A stretch of DNA of 64,000 nucleotides from the NCBI GenBank assembly GCA_942493385.1, contig OW818699.1:1612001-1676000 (forward strand). Reading direction: 5' to 3'. Positions within the stretch are counted from its first letter, which is position 1; each line of letters opens with the position of its first letter. Below are positions 43,039-52,456 of this stretch, in pieces. The notes under the pieces are model-generated. The model was given only the letters and a program-made list of their open reading frames with translations, made no database searches and was not told the DNA's origin. Made by a program: the position numbers and the translations under genes. The stretch is from UBA8389 sp942493385. GTDB taxonomy: Bacteria > Bacteroidota > Bacteroidia > Bacteroidales > UBA1402.

Positions 43039-44568
43039 TTACTTAAATTCGTATCTGAAATTGTTGAAATAAGCAATCCCACTGTCCGAACCAATGTTGT
43101 AGGAATACACTCCGACCCGAATTCCTTTCCAGTTCCCTGTTTTCAGCGCGTAGGGTTGGCCGCAGGTCGAAAAGGTCTTGCCATTGAGGCTGAAAGCTCT
43201 TTGATGTTGGTTGTTCAGGTCATCGAGTGTGACACGTAGGAAAATCCGTTTTCCGGGCGAAAGTTGAAATTTTTCTACCTCTCCATTGTTTTCAAGATAG
43301 AGGTAATTGAGACTGTTTTCCCGGAGAATACCGATTCCATTAAAAAGGTTGCCGATGCAAAACAATCCGGCTCGCTGACCTTCAGCTAGTTTTGAGAGAT
43401 CAATTTCCGTGGTGACTACTCCCGAATATCCCATCACTTTCTGAGTGAGCATGTTGCGGGCATCACGGAGCTGAACGGCTTTCAAAGCATGAAGGGTCAG
43501 CCAGCCAGGGCGTTCGGTCAACGACCAGGCATCATTGGCCGGGTTGTGATTGAATTGCCATTGAAGACCAAGTTTAGCGGAGGAAAAGTCATCACTGGTC
43601 TGGGGGTAGGAGGCAGGGCGACCAACAAGCGGTTTCGTCCAAGCCCGTACTGGTTCACCGATGCCGTTGGAATCAAGGTCTACTCCGATGAACGGCCAAC
43701 CGTCCACCCATCGCACGGGTTCCAGATGCACCACCCGCCCGAGTGGCTCCGTAGATTGGTAATGGTAAAACCACCAAGCCCCTTTATGGGTATCCACCAA
43801 AGCGCCCTGATGAGGCCCGTTGATGGCTGTCTTGCCTTGTTCCAGCACCACTTTGCGCTCATAGGGCCCATAAATGTTCTTGGAGCGCAATGCCGTCTGC
43901 CAGCCTGTTCCGACACCGCCTTCGGGAATGCTCAAGAAATAAAAACCGTCCTTTTTATAGAACTTGGTGCCCTCAGCGACCGGCCCGGTATAAATGGTTG
44001 TTCCGGTGTCCAGCAATGCTGTGCCATCCCAAGACATTTTGTGCAGTATGATCGGGCCTGCCCGCCAACGGCTTCTGCCAAGGTAGGCTTGTCCGTCGTC
44101 GTCCCAAAATGGGCATGGATCTTCCCATTTTTCTATGGCTTTAAGGCAAACTAGAGGCGACCAGGGACCTGCAGGATTCGATGCGTTGCTCATGAACAAA
44201 CCTTCGTGGTAGGTGCAGAAATACACCCAAAATTTCCCGTCGTGATATCGGATGGATGGTGCCCAAGAGCCTCCTGCATAGCGTTTGTTCTCGTTCCAAC
44301 CTGGAAAATCGAACCGATTGTAGATTTGAGAAATGATTTTCCAGTTCACCATGTCATCCGATTTCAACACCTGCATGCCCAAATAATGAAAATCGGAACA
44401 CACCATATAATAGGCGTTATCCACTCGAATGACATCGGGATCGGAATAATCGGCGTTCAACACTGGGTTTAAGAAGGTACCATCGCCTTGATCTCCCCAG
44501 TTTCGGGACTGTTTGGCTTGTAAAGTTCCTAAAATTAGTACGAGGAGGGACAGTATGAAGTATTTCAC
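43039..44568 (-). CDS. glycoside hydrolase family 43 (arabinosidase/xylosidase type)
   Basis: This is a secreted enzyme of 509 residues with a signal peptide (MKYFILSLLVLILGTLQA). The five-bladed propeller domain has the GH43 sites: catalytic base Asp43 in NADYSDPDVI, the pKa-modulating Asp in WEDPCPFWDDDG, and the acid Glu in VAEGTKFYKKDG. The C-terminal 200 residues form a concanavalin-like domain (DDFSSAKLGLQWQFNHN). It should act on arabinan, xylan side chains or galactan; the substrate cannot be fixed by eye. It stands alone among minus-strand genes, 108 bases upstream of the PqqD gene. Confidence 0.92.
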   Translation of the reverse strand: MKYFILSLLVLILGTLQAKQSRNWGDQGDGTFLNPVLNADYSDPDVIRVDNAYYMVCSDFHYLGMQVLKSDDMVNWKIISQIYNRFDFPGWNENKRYAGGSWAPSIRYHDGKFWVYFCTYHEGLFMSNASNPAGPWSPLVCLKAIEKWEDPCPFWDDDGQAYLGRSRWRAGPIILHKMSWDGTALLDTGTTIYTGPVAEGTKFYKKDGFYFLSIPEGGVGTGWQTALRSKNIYGPYERKVVLEQGKTAINGPHQGALVDTHKGAWWFYHYQSTEPLGRVVHLEPVRWVDGWPFIGVDLDSNGIGEPVRAWTKPLVGRPASYPQTSDDFSSAKLGLQWQFNHNPANDAWSLTERPGWLTLHALKAVQLRDARNMLTQKVMGYSGVVTTEIDLSKLAEGQRAGLFCIGNLFNGIGILRENSLNYLYLENNGEVEKFQLSPGKRIFLRVTLDDLNNQHQRAFSLNGKTFSTCGQPYALKTGNWKGIRVGVYSYNIGSDSGIAYFNNFRYEFK

Positions 44569-44704
44569 TGAGTTTTTTTGCAGGCAATTTCCGTAAAAAA
44601 GTCTAATAATGCAAGTGCGTCTTAATTCATCATGAAAAGTTAATAATAGTTAAAAGGGGTGTAATAGTTGTGGGCTTATTCATTAAAGGATGAACACATC
44701 GAGT

Positions 44705-44712
44705 TAAATTTG
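44705..44712 (+). promoter_or_regulatory. -7 element of the FISUMP lipoprotein gene
   Basis: TAAATTTG matches TAnnTTTG and ends 36 bases before the ATG at 44749. It lies inside the longer frame starting at 44668 and favours the shorter start. Confidence 0.5.
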
Positions 44713-44748
44713 CCGAAATGCTGCCTAAACCTACAAAAAATACAGCCC

Positions 44749-45462
44749 ATGAAAAATATAGTTAGTCTCAATTTCCTGATCTTCCTTGGCTTCGTTGCCC
44801 TTTTGAATTTTTCCTCCTGCGATCCCAGCACGGATGACCCAAACACCGATGACGGAGTTTTCATGGTGGACGGTTCGGGAAACACCTACGGCACCGTCAC
44901 CATCGGACGACTCACCATTACGACCGAAAACCTGAAAACCACCAAATTCAACGACAGTACCGAAATTCCATTCGTTGCTGCCGGCGGATCGTGGAACATA
45001 ACAACACCTGCCTATTGTCATTATAACAACAACACTCAAAAAGGCATCCTCTACAATTACTATGTGGTGGAAACCGGCAAAATTGCACCTGCTGGCTGGC
45101 ATCCGGCCACTACTGAAGAATGGAATTACATTGATTCTCTAGGCCGTGTGCAATTCAACAACGCCTATGCCAAAGCGATGTGCTTCACTTCAGGTTGGTT
45201 GACATCGAACGATGCAAACACACCGGGCAACAGTCAAAGCACCAACAATGCTTGGGGACTGAACGCCAAACCCAACGGTTTTCGGGATTTCGTTGGTACG
45301 TTTTTAGGAGATGGATATCAAGAATTCTTCTGGGCAGGTTTGTGGGCACCAATGCCTTCCTTTGGCCTAATATACAGCCTCGATTTCGACAACACAACAA
45401 TGAACATGGGTAGTGCTGGCAAGTCCACAGGTGCATCAATCCGTTGTGTGAAAGACTATTGA
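44749..45462 (+). CDS. FISUMP-domain lipoprotein
   Basis: This is a 237-residue lipoprotein (MKNIVSLNFLIFLGFVALLN, lipobox NFSSC). The body matches the Fibrobacter succinogenes major paralogous domain: VDGSGNTYGTVTIGRLTITT, then ENLKTTKFNDSTEI, CHYNNNTQKGILYNYYVVE, APAGWHPATTEEWNYI and the C-terminal ASIRCVKDY. FISUMP proteins are surface-attached with unknown role. A short acidic linker follows the lipidated Cys (DPSTDDPNTDDG). It is convergent with the DUF4861 gene, 4 bases apart. Confidence 0.88.
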   Translation: MKNIVSLNFLIFLGFVALLNFSSCDPSTDDPNTDDGVFMVDGSGNTYGTVTIGRLTITTENLKTTKFNDSTEIPFVAAGGSWNITTPAYCHYNNNTQKGILYNYYVVETGKIAPAGWHPATTEEWNYIDSLGRVQFNNAYAKAMCFTSGWLTSNDANTPGNSQSTNNAWGLNAKPNGFRDFVGTFLGDGYQEFFWAGLWAPMPSFGLIYSLDFDNTTMNMGSAGKSTGASIRCVKDY

Positions 45463-45466
45463 TCTA

Positions 45467-46657
45467 TTACCTTTTTGGTCTCACCAACACACGTTCCACT
45501 AAAGATTGTTTCCACTGTGGAAGTTGGTTGAAAAACTCTTGGGCGGTTTGAACTCCGCCCTCTTGTTTTTTCCAGTAAACGGTTGCATAATAACGAATGA
45601 CAGGGCTACCGTTCAGCAGGTATAAAAAATTGCTTGGATCCTCGCTTTTGGCACTGTGTACCGTTTCTTCCGGGCAGAAAACAGCCAGACCGACGGTTTC
45701 TTTCTCGTATTTGACGGTGTCAGCCACTGGCCAGTTCCGGCCCCAAACGGCCATCACGTTTTCTTTTTCGTACGACGTCATTTCAGGAAACTTCTGAACT
45801 CCGGTGCAAAAAGTAAGTGCGGTAAGATCCGTAGCGGAAAGGTAATTCACAATCTCAAGATCCCGATGCCCTGCATACAGGATGGCACGGGTGGTCATCT
45901 GAACACTTTGGCTCTGATACTGCCAATTGTTGGATTCCATTTCAACGACGGTACGAACGGGACCATTAGCCAGAATGCGGGCTGTACGGTTGGACACAGG
46001 CTCGATGTGCAATGCTTTCTTGCCGTCCCAACCTTTGAACGTTCCAACGGAAACATAGTCTTTTACCAACAGGATGTCGTCACCGAAATTCTTTGCCAGC
46101 ATGGAATCGGTGGGGTACCAAAGCGATTCAGCCAGTTCCAGCCTGGGTTGTTTTTTTCCGTAAACGTCGATGGTCTGCTTCTTGTCAAAGTAGAAGCGGT
46201 AGGCCATCCATTCACTTTCGAACGCAGGACCATGGTGATGCAGGGCGTTGTAAAGATTGCCGGTGGGTGAGGCGATTTCCTTAATGGGTGCCAGCGTTTT
46301 GCCCACTTTTTCGAACATCTGAGCATTTACGCGTTTTGGGAACACTTTTTTAGAGGGCTTGGCCGCGAATTTAAGTGTAAGTGACTCTTTTTGAAGGGCT
46401 TTCAAATTTACAGTAACTGCTAGTTCATCCACTTTACCATCACGATTGAGGTCGTCCAACTGAATTGGGATTTGTTTTTTGCCCATGTAAGCCGCCGGAT
46501 ACCCAGCTGGGATGACACCGCCGAATTGCTGTCCGGTCAGTACGATGGGTTGGTCGGGCCGATCGAATTTGGACGGATTCTCAACGATGAACGTAAAGTT
46601 CTTGGCTGAAACTATGACACTGCAGGCCAACAAAAGGATAAGAACGATGTTTTTCAT
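45467..46657 (-). CDS. DUF4861 family secreted protein
   Basis: With the ATG at 46657 (MKNIVLILLLACSVIVSAKN) this is a 396-residue exported protein; the open frame to 46708 crosses the upstream terminator and is rejected. Segments such as HHHGPAFESEWMAYRFYFD, PTDSMLAKNFGDDILLVKD and VAVWGRNWPVADTVKYEKE match DUF4861, common in Bacteroidota loci for plant or animal glycans and near pectin or rhamnogalacturonan genes. A lyase or hydrolase role is suspected for such proteins but not shown. It is separated from glgP by that terminator, so it is its own transcript. Confidence 0.85.
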   Translation of the reverse strand: MKNIVLILLLACSVIVSAKNFTFIVENPSKFDRPDQPIVLTGQQFGGVIPAGYPAAYMGKKQIPIQLDDLNRDGKVDELAVTVNLKALQKESLTLKFAAKPSKKVFPKRVNAQMFEKVGKTLAPIKEIASPTGNLYNALHHHGPAFESEWMAYRFYFDKKQTIDVYGKKQPRLELAESLWYPTDSMLAKNFGDDILLVKDYVSVGTFKGWDGKKALHIEPVSNRTARILANGPVRTVVEMESNNWQYQSQSVQMTTRAILYAGHRDLEIVNYLSATDLTALTFCTGVQKFPEMTSYEKENVMAVWGRNWPVADTVKYEKETVGLAVFCPEETVHSAKSEDPSNFLYLLNGSPVIRYYATVYWKKQEGGVQTAQEFFNQLPQWKQSLVERVLVRPKR

Positions 46658-46670
46658 GGTGGTATGAAAT

Positions 46671-46703
46671 AAAAAAAGGTACCGCCTGTTATTAGACGGT
46701 ACC
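46671..46703 (-). terminator. intrinsic terminator of the glycogen operon
   Basis: The minus strand reads GGTACCG and CGGTACC as arms (46678-46684, 46697-46703), extended by a G-U pair and CT/AG around a 6-base loop, followed by seven T (plus-strand A run 46671-46677). It lies between glgP and the DUF4861 gene. Confidence 0.85.
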
Positions 46704-46726
46704 TGCAAAAATAAGGTTTATTTTTT

Positions 46727-49285
46727 CTAATTAATCCACTTCACGTAGCAAAAATCTTGCCTGTGGGGCAAATCTGCATTTTTTGGGAAGACACGTACGG
46801 CGTAAGTGAAATGGCCGGCACGATTCAACGTGTAATTCATTCCAAAGGTTTGAAGTCCGTTTTCCACTTTGAGAAGGTCAAATTCCGTAATCTTGATGGT
46901 GCGTTTGCCATCGGGACGGATGTTGCAGATAACCAGCTCAATACCCAGATCATGGTCTGAACCGACATTGGCGAGGGTCACCTTGAATTGGTATTCCTGA
47001 CCCACACACATGTCTTTTCCGAAGTTTTCGGGGATTTCCGTGCTGTGAATCGAGATGTTGTCCCAATAACCAACCACTTTTTCTTTCCAGGCGGCTATTT
47101 CGATGGCTTTCTTGAATTTATCGGCTCTCAGTAGGGCAGAACGATCGGCAAGCTTGGTATAGAATTTTTCCAGATAATCGTCCAACATGCGCTTGGTCGT
47201 GTATTTGGGTGCAATCTTGGCAATGGAGTTCTTGATGTACATGATCCACTCTGGTGAGTAGCCTTTCTCATTCTTGGAGAAATACAACGGAATGATTTCA
47301 TTTTCCAACATGCTGTAGATGGTTGCAGCATCCAGTTGGTCCTGGAAATCAGGGTTTTCGTAGGTGATCTTGTCGGTCAAAGCCCAACCTGCACCTTTTT
47401 CGTAACCTTCCAACCACCAGCCGTCCAGTACGGAGAAGTTCAATACACCGTTCATCTCGGCCTTTTCGCCGGAGGTTCCGGAAGCTTCGAGCGGACGGGT
47501 CGGCGTGTTCAGCCAAATGTCCACACCGGAGACCAAGCGTTTGGCCAATGCCATGTCGTAGTTTTCCAGGAAGATGACCTTGCCTTGGAATTCGGGCATC
47601 TTGGAAATTTCCACGATGCGTTTGATGAGGCCTTGACCACCGCCGTCGGCAGGGTGTGCTTTACCTGTAAATAGGAATTGTACCGGGAATTGCGGATTGT
47701 TGACAATCTTGGATAAACGTTCCAGGTTCATGAACAACAGATGAGCACGTTTGTAAGTGGCAAAACGACGGCCGAAACCGATGGTCAGCGCATTGGAGTT
47801 CATTTTTTCCAGGATGGAAACCACTCGCGTGGGATCTCCCTGATTGCGGAGCCAGTTTTCCTTGTATTTGGCACGAACGTATTCGAACAACTTCTGTTTG
47901 AGTACCTGACGGGTTTCCCAAACTTCTTCATCGCTCACTTGGTAAATCTTTTCCCAGTGTTTGGCGTTGGATTGATCGGACCACCATGCGGGGCCGAAGG
48001 TTTTGGAGTAGAGTTTCTGCCATTCGGAGGCTGTCCAGGTAGGCATGTGAACACCGTTTGTCACATAATTAACGTGCAGTTCTTCTGGGAAATAGCCTTT
48101 CCAGATGGGGTTGAACATTTCTTGTGAAACCTTGCCGTGAAGCCAGCTGACGCCGTTTACTTCCTGACAACAGTTGCAAGCGAACGTGCTCATGGAGAAT
48201 TTTTCGTGGGTGCCCGGTTCTTCACGACCCAGGTCGATGAATTCCTGCCAGCTGATGCCCAGTTTGGCAGGGAAGGCACTCATGTATTTAGCAAACAAGT
48301 CTTCTTCGAACTGATCGTGACCGGCAGGAACAGGCGTGTGAACGGTATAAAGACCGGAAGCACGGACCACTTCGAGTGCTTGCGGAAACGATAATTGTTC
48401 CTGCTGAACCAAATCCACCAGACGCTGTGCGTTGATCAGGGCTGCATGTCCTTCGTTGCAATGATAAACCTGCTTTTTGATGCCCAAGGTATTGAGAAGG
48501 TGCATGCCTCCAATACCCAACAGATATTCCTGTTTCAGTCGGTTTTCCCAGTCTCCGCCGTAAAGTTGGGCGGTAATCTGACGGTCGTATTCGCTGTTCA
48601 GCGCGTTGTCGGTATCCATCAAATAGAGGGGCACCCGGCCAACAGCCACTTTCCATACATTCACGTACAGTTTGTAACCGGGGTAGTCCATGACCAAAAC
48701 CAAGTTGTCACCGTTTGCATCTTTGACCTGGGTCAGTGGCAGGGTGTTGAAATCCTGCGGTTCGTATTTGGCGATCTGCTGACCGTCCATAGAAAGTTCT
48801 TGGGTAAAGTACCCGTTGCGGTAAAGAAAGCCGACGGCAGTCATGTTGATGTTGCAGTCGGAGGCTTCCTTGAGGTAGTCACCGGCCAGTACGCCAAGAC
48901 CGCCGGAATAGATTTTCAGAATGTCGGTCAAGCCATATTCCATGCTGAAATAGGCTACGCTGGGTTTTTCGGTGTTGACAGGAGTGTCAATGTACGTGCG
49001 GAATTCCTTGTATAGGACTTTGAGCCGCTTCATAAATGCAGCGTCTTCGGTCAGCTCCTTCAACCGTTGATATGAAACGGTTTCGAGCAACAGAACTGGG
49101 TTGTGTCCGGATTCGGACCACATTTCGGGATCTACCTCCCGGAAGAGTTTTACGGCTTCGTATTTCCATACCCACCATATATTGCAAGCAATTTCCTGCA
49201 ATTCACAGAGCCCAGGAGGCATGGTCGATTTAACAATGATTTCGGCCCACTGCGGGACATTGGTGTTATTAACTTTAACCTTCAT
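46727..49285 (-). CDS. glgP: alpha-glucan (glycogen) phosphorylase
   Basis: This enzyme releases glucose-1-phosphate from glycogen with inorganic phosphate. It has 852 residues from the ATG at 49285 (MKVKVNNTNVPQWAEI); a few upstream residues are rejected. It is of the alpha-glucan phosphorylase type with an N-terminal domain (CNIWWVWKYEAVKLFREVDP). Motifs include ILKIYSGGLGVLAGDYLKEA, VYHCNEGHAALI, THTPVPAGHDQF-like VHTPVPAGHDQF, and the PLP region ASGTSGEKAEMNGVLNFSVL with the Schiff-base lysine. It follows the glycogen synthase by 35 bases on the same strand, so making and breaking glycogen are encoded together. Confidence 0.94.
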   Translation of the reverse strand: MKVKVNNTNVPQWAEIIVKSTMPPGLCELQEIACNIWWVWKYEAVKLFREVDPEMWSESGHNPVLLLETVSYQRLKELTEDAAFMKRLKVLYKEFRTYIDTPVNTEKPSVAYFSMEYGLTDILKIYSGGLGVLAGDYLKEASDCNINMTAVGFLYRNGYFTQELSMDGQQIAKYEPQDFNTLPLTQVKDANGDNLVLVMDYPGYKLYVNVWKVAVGRVPLYLMDTDNALNSEYDRQITAQLYGGDWENRLKQEYLLGIGGMHLLNTLGIKKQVYHCNEGHAALINAQRLVDLVQQEQLSFPQALEVVRASGLYTVHTPVPAGHDQFEEDLFAKYMSAFPAKLGISWQEFIDLGREEPGTHEKFSMSTFACNCCQEVNGVSWLHGKVSQEMFNPIWKGYFPEELHVNYVTNGVHMPTWTASEWQKLYSKTFGPAWWSDQSNAKHWEKIYQVSDEEVWETRQVLKQKLFEYVRAKYKENWLRNQGDPTRVVSILEKMNSNALTIGFGRRFATYKRAHLLFMNLERLSKIVNNPQFPVQFLFTGKAHPADGGGQGLIKRIVEISKMPEFQGKVIFLENYDMALAKRLVSGVDIWLNTPTRPLEASGTSGEKAEMNGVLNFSVLDGWWLEGYEKGAGWALTDKITYENPDFQDQLDAATIYSMLENEIIPLYFSKNEKGYSPEWIMYIKNSIAKIAPKYTTKRMLDDYLEKFYTKLADRSALLRADKFKKAIEIAAWKEKVVGYWDNISIHSTEIPENFGKDMCVGQEYQFKVTLANVGSDHDLGIELVICNIRPDGKRTIKITEFDLLKVENGLQTFGMNYTLNRAGHFTYAVRVFPKNADLPHRQDFCYVKWIN

Positions 49286-49320
49286 AAATTGTGTATTTTT
49301 TTGGAGTGGAAGCACTGAAA

Positions 49321-50994
49321 TCAGGCGTTCCGTAATTTTTTAGTAGTTCTCGGGACTTTCGAAACGCTTTTAAGCGCAAAATCGTAAGCCAGTCGGTAGG
49401 ATCCCATGAATTCGGACCAATGCGCCTTTTGGGAAAGCTTTTGAGCACGGTCGGCAATCAGTTTGTGTTCGTTGTCGCTTTTGCGGATGTATTCAAGCAT
49501 TGCCAATGCAATGGCCTCAGATACTTGTTGTACGTTGTGGTCATTGCGGTTCAACACCGCAACGCCGTCGGAGATACCTTCTTGGTCATTTTCTTTTAAT
49601 GCCCAGGCACCAAAACCGGCCAAGTTGGTGGTGATGGTTGGAACCGAGAAAGCAATGCTTTCGAGCGGTGTATACCCCCATGGTTCATAATAGGATGGGA
49701 AAACCGTCAGGTCAAAACCGGACAGCAAATCGTAATAGGGTAGGTTCAGAATGCCGTCGTTGCCATTTAGGTAACAGGGTACAAAAACCACTTTTACTTT
49801 ATCATTGGCAGCATTTTTCAAACCACGGTACTGAATCATTTTCAGAACGCTGTCATTTTCTATGTGGTTGAGCCAGTGGGTAGTCCAAGGGTAATACAAG
49901 GGACTTATGGCAAGTGTTGAGGAAGCAAGCCTCTCAATGACCTCTTGCCGAGGTGCAGAAACATCTCCAGGGACAAGTATGAATGCCACGACTTCGCGTT
50001 CCAACGATTTTTGTTTGGAAAGCCGGTACAGCGATTCGATGAACACGTCCAAGCCTTTGTTTCTGAATTCATATCGACCGCTGGTAGCGATGAACAGGAC
50101 ATCTTCGGACAACGAGCATCCGCATAGCGCTTCAGCCACATTGGTCAATTTTTCACGGGAAGCGGCTCGAATTTTTTCCGCTTTCTTACCTTTTGGCACA
50201 AATTGATCTTCAAAGCCGTTTGGCGTGATGACATCCGGAATTTTTTCCAGCAACAGTTCGCATTCCTTGGCTGTTATTTCGCTTACGGTGGTGAAACAAT
50301 TTGCCTGTTTGGCTGCGATTTTTTCCACAGAATGCTTGGAAACCATGTTTAATTCTCTGGCCATCTGGTCGCCGTTGTAAGTCGACATGAAGTCGTAGAG
50401 CGGCTTGTTGTTCCCACAAATGGAACGCCCAATGGAGGTGGCATGTGTGGTAAACATCGTGGCTACTTTCGGAAGGAAATGTTTGCAATATAATAGTCCG
50501 AAACCGGTGGTCCATTCGTTAAAATGGGCTACGACCTTTTGATCGGAAAGCTTGCTGAAATCGTAAAAACTTTTGATTGCTTCGCCACATGCCCAAGCGA
50601 ATAGGCACGATTCATCATAATCACCGTAGGCTGAAAGGGAATCCACACCAAACCAAGACCAAACATCGGTGTAAATCTGATACTTATGTGAATAATAATC
50701 GTCGAAATCGACTAATATGACAATGGGGCGACCGGGTACTTCCCAACGTCCGACACGGATTTTCAGACCCTCTTTAGCAGCCTGTTTACGCCATGGGGCC
50801 AAAAGCGAGGGCACTTCCGTAAAAGCGGAATTCCTGTCTTTCAGATCTGGTCCTAGAAACAGTATTCTGTCTTTATTGCTGGTTTGCAGTGATTTAGCTC
50901 TTGTGGATAGGACAGTATGTATACCGCCTACTTTATTACAGACTTCCCAACTAACTTCAAAAATATAGTCAGGAGTCAATCGTCCCTCTTCCAT
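49321..50994 (-). CDS. glycogen synthase, eukaryote-like GT3 type
   Basis: This 557-residue enzyme adds glucose to the glycogen chain. It starts DYIFEVSWEVCNKVGGIHTV, the pattern of animal and fungal GT3 glycogen synthases (EVxWEVCNKVGGI), not the KTGGL start of bacterial GT5 GlgA. Further GT3-like parts are VAHFNEWTTGFGLLY, TMFTTHATSIGRSICG, VVSEITAKECELLL-like TVSEITAKECELLL, VITPNGF and FPSYYEPWGYTPLESIAF with the donor-site Glu pair. GT3 enzymes usually take UDP-glucose, so the donor may differ from classic GlgA. It is the first gene of the glycogen operon, with a -7 element 37 bases upstream. Confidence 0.9.
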   Translation of the reverse strand: MEEGRLTPDYIFEVSWEVCNKVGGIHTVLSTRAKSLQTSNKDRILFLGPDLKDRNSAFTEVPSLLAPWRKQAAKEGLKIRVGRWEVPGRPIVILVDFDDYYSHKYQIYTDVWSWFGVDSLSAYGDYDESCLFAWACGEAIKSFYDFSKLSDQKVVAHFNEWTTGFGLLYCKHFLPKVATMFTTHATSIGRSICGNNKPLYDFMSTYNGDQMARELNMVSKHSVEKIAAKQANCFTTVSEITAKECELLLEKIPDVITPNGFEDQFVPKGKKAEKIRAASREKLTNVAEALCGCSLSEDVLFIATSGRYEFRNKGLDVFIESLYRLSKQKSLEREVVAFILVPGDVSAPRQEVIERLASSTLAISPLYYPWTTHWLNHIENDSVLKMIQYRGLKNAANDKVKVVFVPCYLNGNDGILNLPYYDLLSGFDLTVFPSYYEPWGYTPLESIAFSVPTITTNLAGFGAWALKENDQEGISDGVAVLNRNDHNVQQVSEAIALAMLEYIRKSDNEHKLIADRAQKLSQKAHWSEFMGSYRLAYDFALKSVSKVPRTTKKLRNA

Positions 50995-51030
50995 GAATAC
51001 AACCCTAATTATCTATAAAATATTTCATCA

Positions 51031-51038
51031 CAAAGATA
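51031..51038 (-). promoter_or_regulatory. -7 element of the glycogen operon
   Basis: The minus strand reads TATCTTTG, a full consensus match, 37 bases upstream of the glycogen synthase ATG. It faces a second TATCTTTG on the plus strand at 51070-51077 in the same divergent gap. Confidence 0.6.
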
Positions 51039-51069
51039 CTGATTTTAGCTGAACTTTTTGAATTTAGCC

Positions 51070-51077
51070 TATCTTTG
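51070..51077 (+). promoter_or_regulatory. -7 element of the acyltransferase/omega-amidase operon
   Basis: TATCTTTG matches TAnnTTTG and ends 18 bases before the ATG at 51096. It is divergent from the glycogen operon promoter, with 31 bases between the two boxes. Confidence 0.6.
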
Positions 51078-51095
51078 TAAACAAAACAAAGCAAT

Positions 51096-51662
51096 ATGTT
51101 CGGACAAGGCCTATGTAAGGGGATTTTAAGATTATTCGGTTGGAAATGGGAAGCCCTTGTTCCTGATTTGGATAAATGTGTGGTTTGCGTAGCTCCGCAC
51201 ACCAGTAATTGGGATTTCATCATGGGTTTGTTGGGCTACACGGCAGCAGGACGTTTCTCCCATTTTGTAATCAAGCAGGAATGGATAAAAGGTTTTGTCG
51301 GAAAGTTGCTGACGAAACTTGGTGGTATCGGTGTCGATCGCACCAAGCCGAGTGCTTTTACCGACCAAATGGCTGAACTCATCAAAACCCGAGGAAAATT
51401 CCATCTTGGTATCACACCCGAGGGTACCCGCAAAGCGAACCCCAAATGGAAAAAAGGGTTTTACCACATCGCTGTGAAAGCCAATGTGCCCATCACATTG
51501 GTAAAGATCGATTACGGCAAGAAGTTGATGAGCATTTTTGAAGTTTTTGAACCTACCGGCAACGAGCAGGCCGACATCTTTGCCATCCAGCAAAAATACG
51601 TGGGTGTAACCGCAAAAAATCCCAAAAACTTCGTTCTCCCGTCAAAACCTCTGGTAAAATGA
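51096..51662 (+). CDS. lysophospholipid acyltransferase (PlsC-like)
   Basis: This 188-residue enzyme of the 1-acylglycerol-3-phosphate acyltransferase superfamily carries the catalytic HxxxxD motif as HTSNWD, the second motif GGIGVDR, and ITPEGTRKANPKWKKGFYHI matching the EGTR substrate-binding motif. It is short, has no clear membrane helix beyond the N-terminal amphipathic part, and should act at the inner membrane surface in phospholipid or lipid A-like acylation. The acceptor is unknown. Its stop overlaps the start of the omega-amidase-like gene as ATGA. Confidence 0.92.
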   Translation: MFGQGLCKGILRLFGWKWEALVPDLDKCVVCVAPHTSNWDFIMGLLGYTAAGRFSHFVIKQEWIKGFVGKLLTKLGGIGVDRTKPSAFTDQMAELIKTRGKFHLGITPEGTRKANPKWKKGFYHIAVKANVPITLVKIDYGKKLMSIFEVFEPTGNEQADIFAIQQKYVGVTAKNPKNFVLPSKPLVK

Positions 51663-52429
51663 GAATCAGCCTGATTCAGAGCGACATCATCTGGGAACAC
51701 AAAAACGCCAATCTCCTTTTTTACGAAAGTCTGCTTTCTGGACTCACAGGCAAGACCGATCTGGCCGTCCTTCCTGAAATGTGCACCACCGGTTTCAGCA
51801 TGAATCCGGAATTGTTGGCTGAAACCATGGAAGGAGAAACCATTACTGCCTTTACGCGCATGGCCGCCAATTTTGGTTTCGCCATTGCCGGTACATTTAT
51901 TGGTACAGAGGCTTCAACTTGCTACAACCGAGCTTTCTTTATCCAACCTAACGGACAGGTGGACTTCTACGATAAAAAACACTTGTTCCGAATGGGTGAT
52001 GAAGGGCTTCATTATTCGTCGGGAAATACTCAAAAGATTGTAACCTACCTGGGCTGGAACATCCGATTGGCCGTTTGTTACGAACTGCGATTCCCGGTTT
52101 GGCTCCGCAATGTGAAAAATAACTACGACCTGCTGTTGATTATGGCTAACTGGCCCGAATCTCGCCAGCATGTCTGGACCAGCCTGTTAACGGCGCGTGC
52201 GCTTGAGAACCAAGCTTACGTCTGCGGGGTGAATCGTGTCGGTACGGATGCAAATGACATCGTATACTCAGGCGGGTCCATGCTGGTCAATGCCTATGGT
52301 ACCACCCTGACCGATTCGGAACAGGAAGGTGTCTGCATTCAGACTCTCGACCTTAATCTAGAGGAGCTGCACCGTTTTCGCAAGAAATTTCCAGTCTGGA
52401 AAGACGCTGATTCTTTCGATTTGCGCTAA
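51659..52429 (+). CDS. nitrilase-superfamily amidohydrolase (omega-amidase type)
   Basis: This is a 256-residue cytoplasmic enzyme with the Glu-Lys-Cys triad of the nitrilase fold: Glu40 in VLPEMCTTGF, Lys107 in FYDKKHLFRMG and Cys140 in LAVCYELRFPVW. The overall motifs (MCTTGFSM, CYELRFP, RALENQAYV, GVNRVG) fit YafV/omega-amidase proteins, which hydrolyse alpha-keto-glutaramate or -succinamate and so repair side products of glutamine transamination. The start overlaps the acyltransferase stop by 4 bases. Confidence 0.92.
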   Translation: MRISLIQSDIIWEHKNANLLFYESLLSGLTGKTDLAVLPEMCTTGFSMNPELLAETMEGETITAFTRMAANFGFAIAGTFIGTEASTCYNRAFFIQPNGQVDFYDKKHLFRMGDEGLHYSSGNTQKIVTYLGWNIRLAVCYELRFPVWLRNVKNNYDLLLIMANWPESRQHVWTSLLTARALENQAYVCGVNRVGTDANDIVYSGGSMLVNAYGTTLTDSEQEGVCIQTLDLNLEELHRFRKKFPVWKDADSFDLR

Positions 52430-52456
52430 CACAGAACCGATTCTAAGGTTCCAGCC

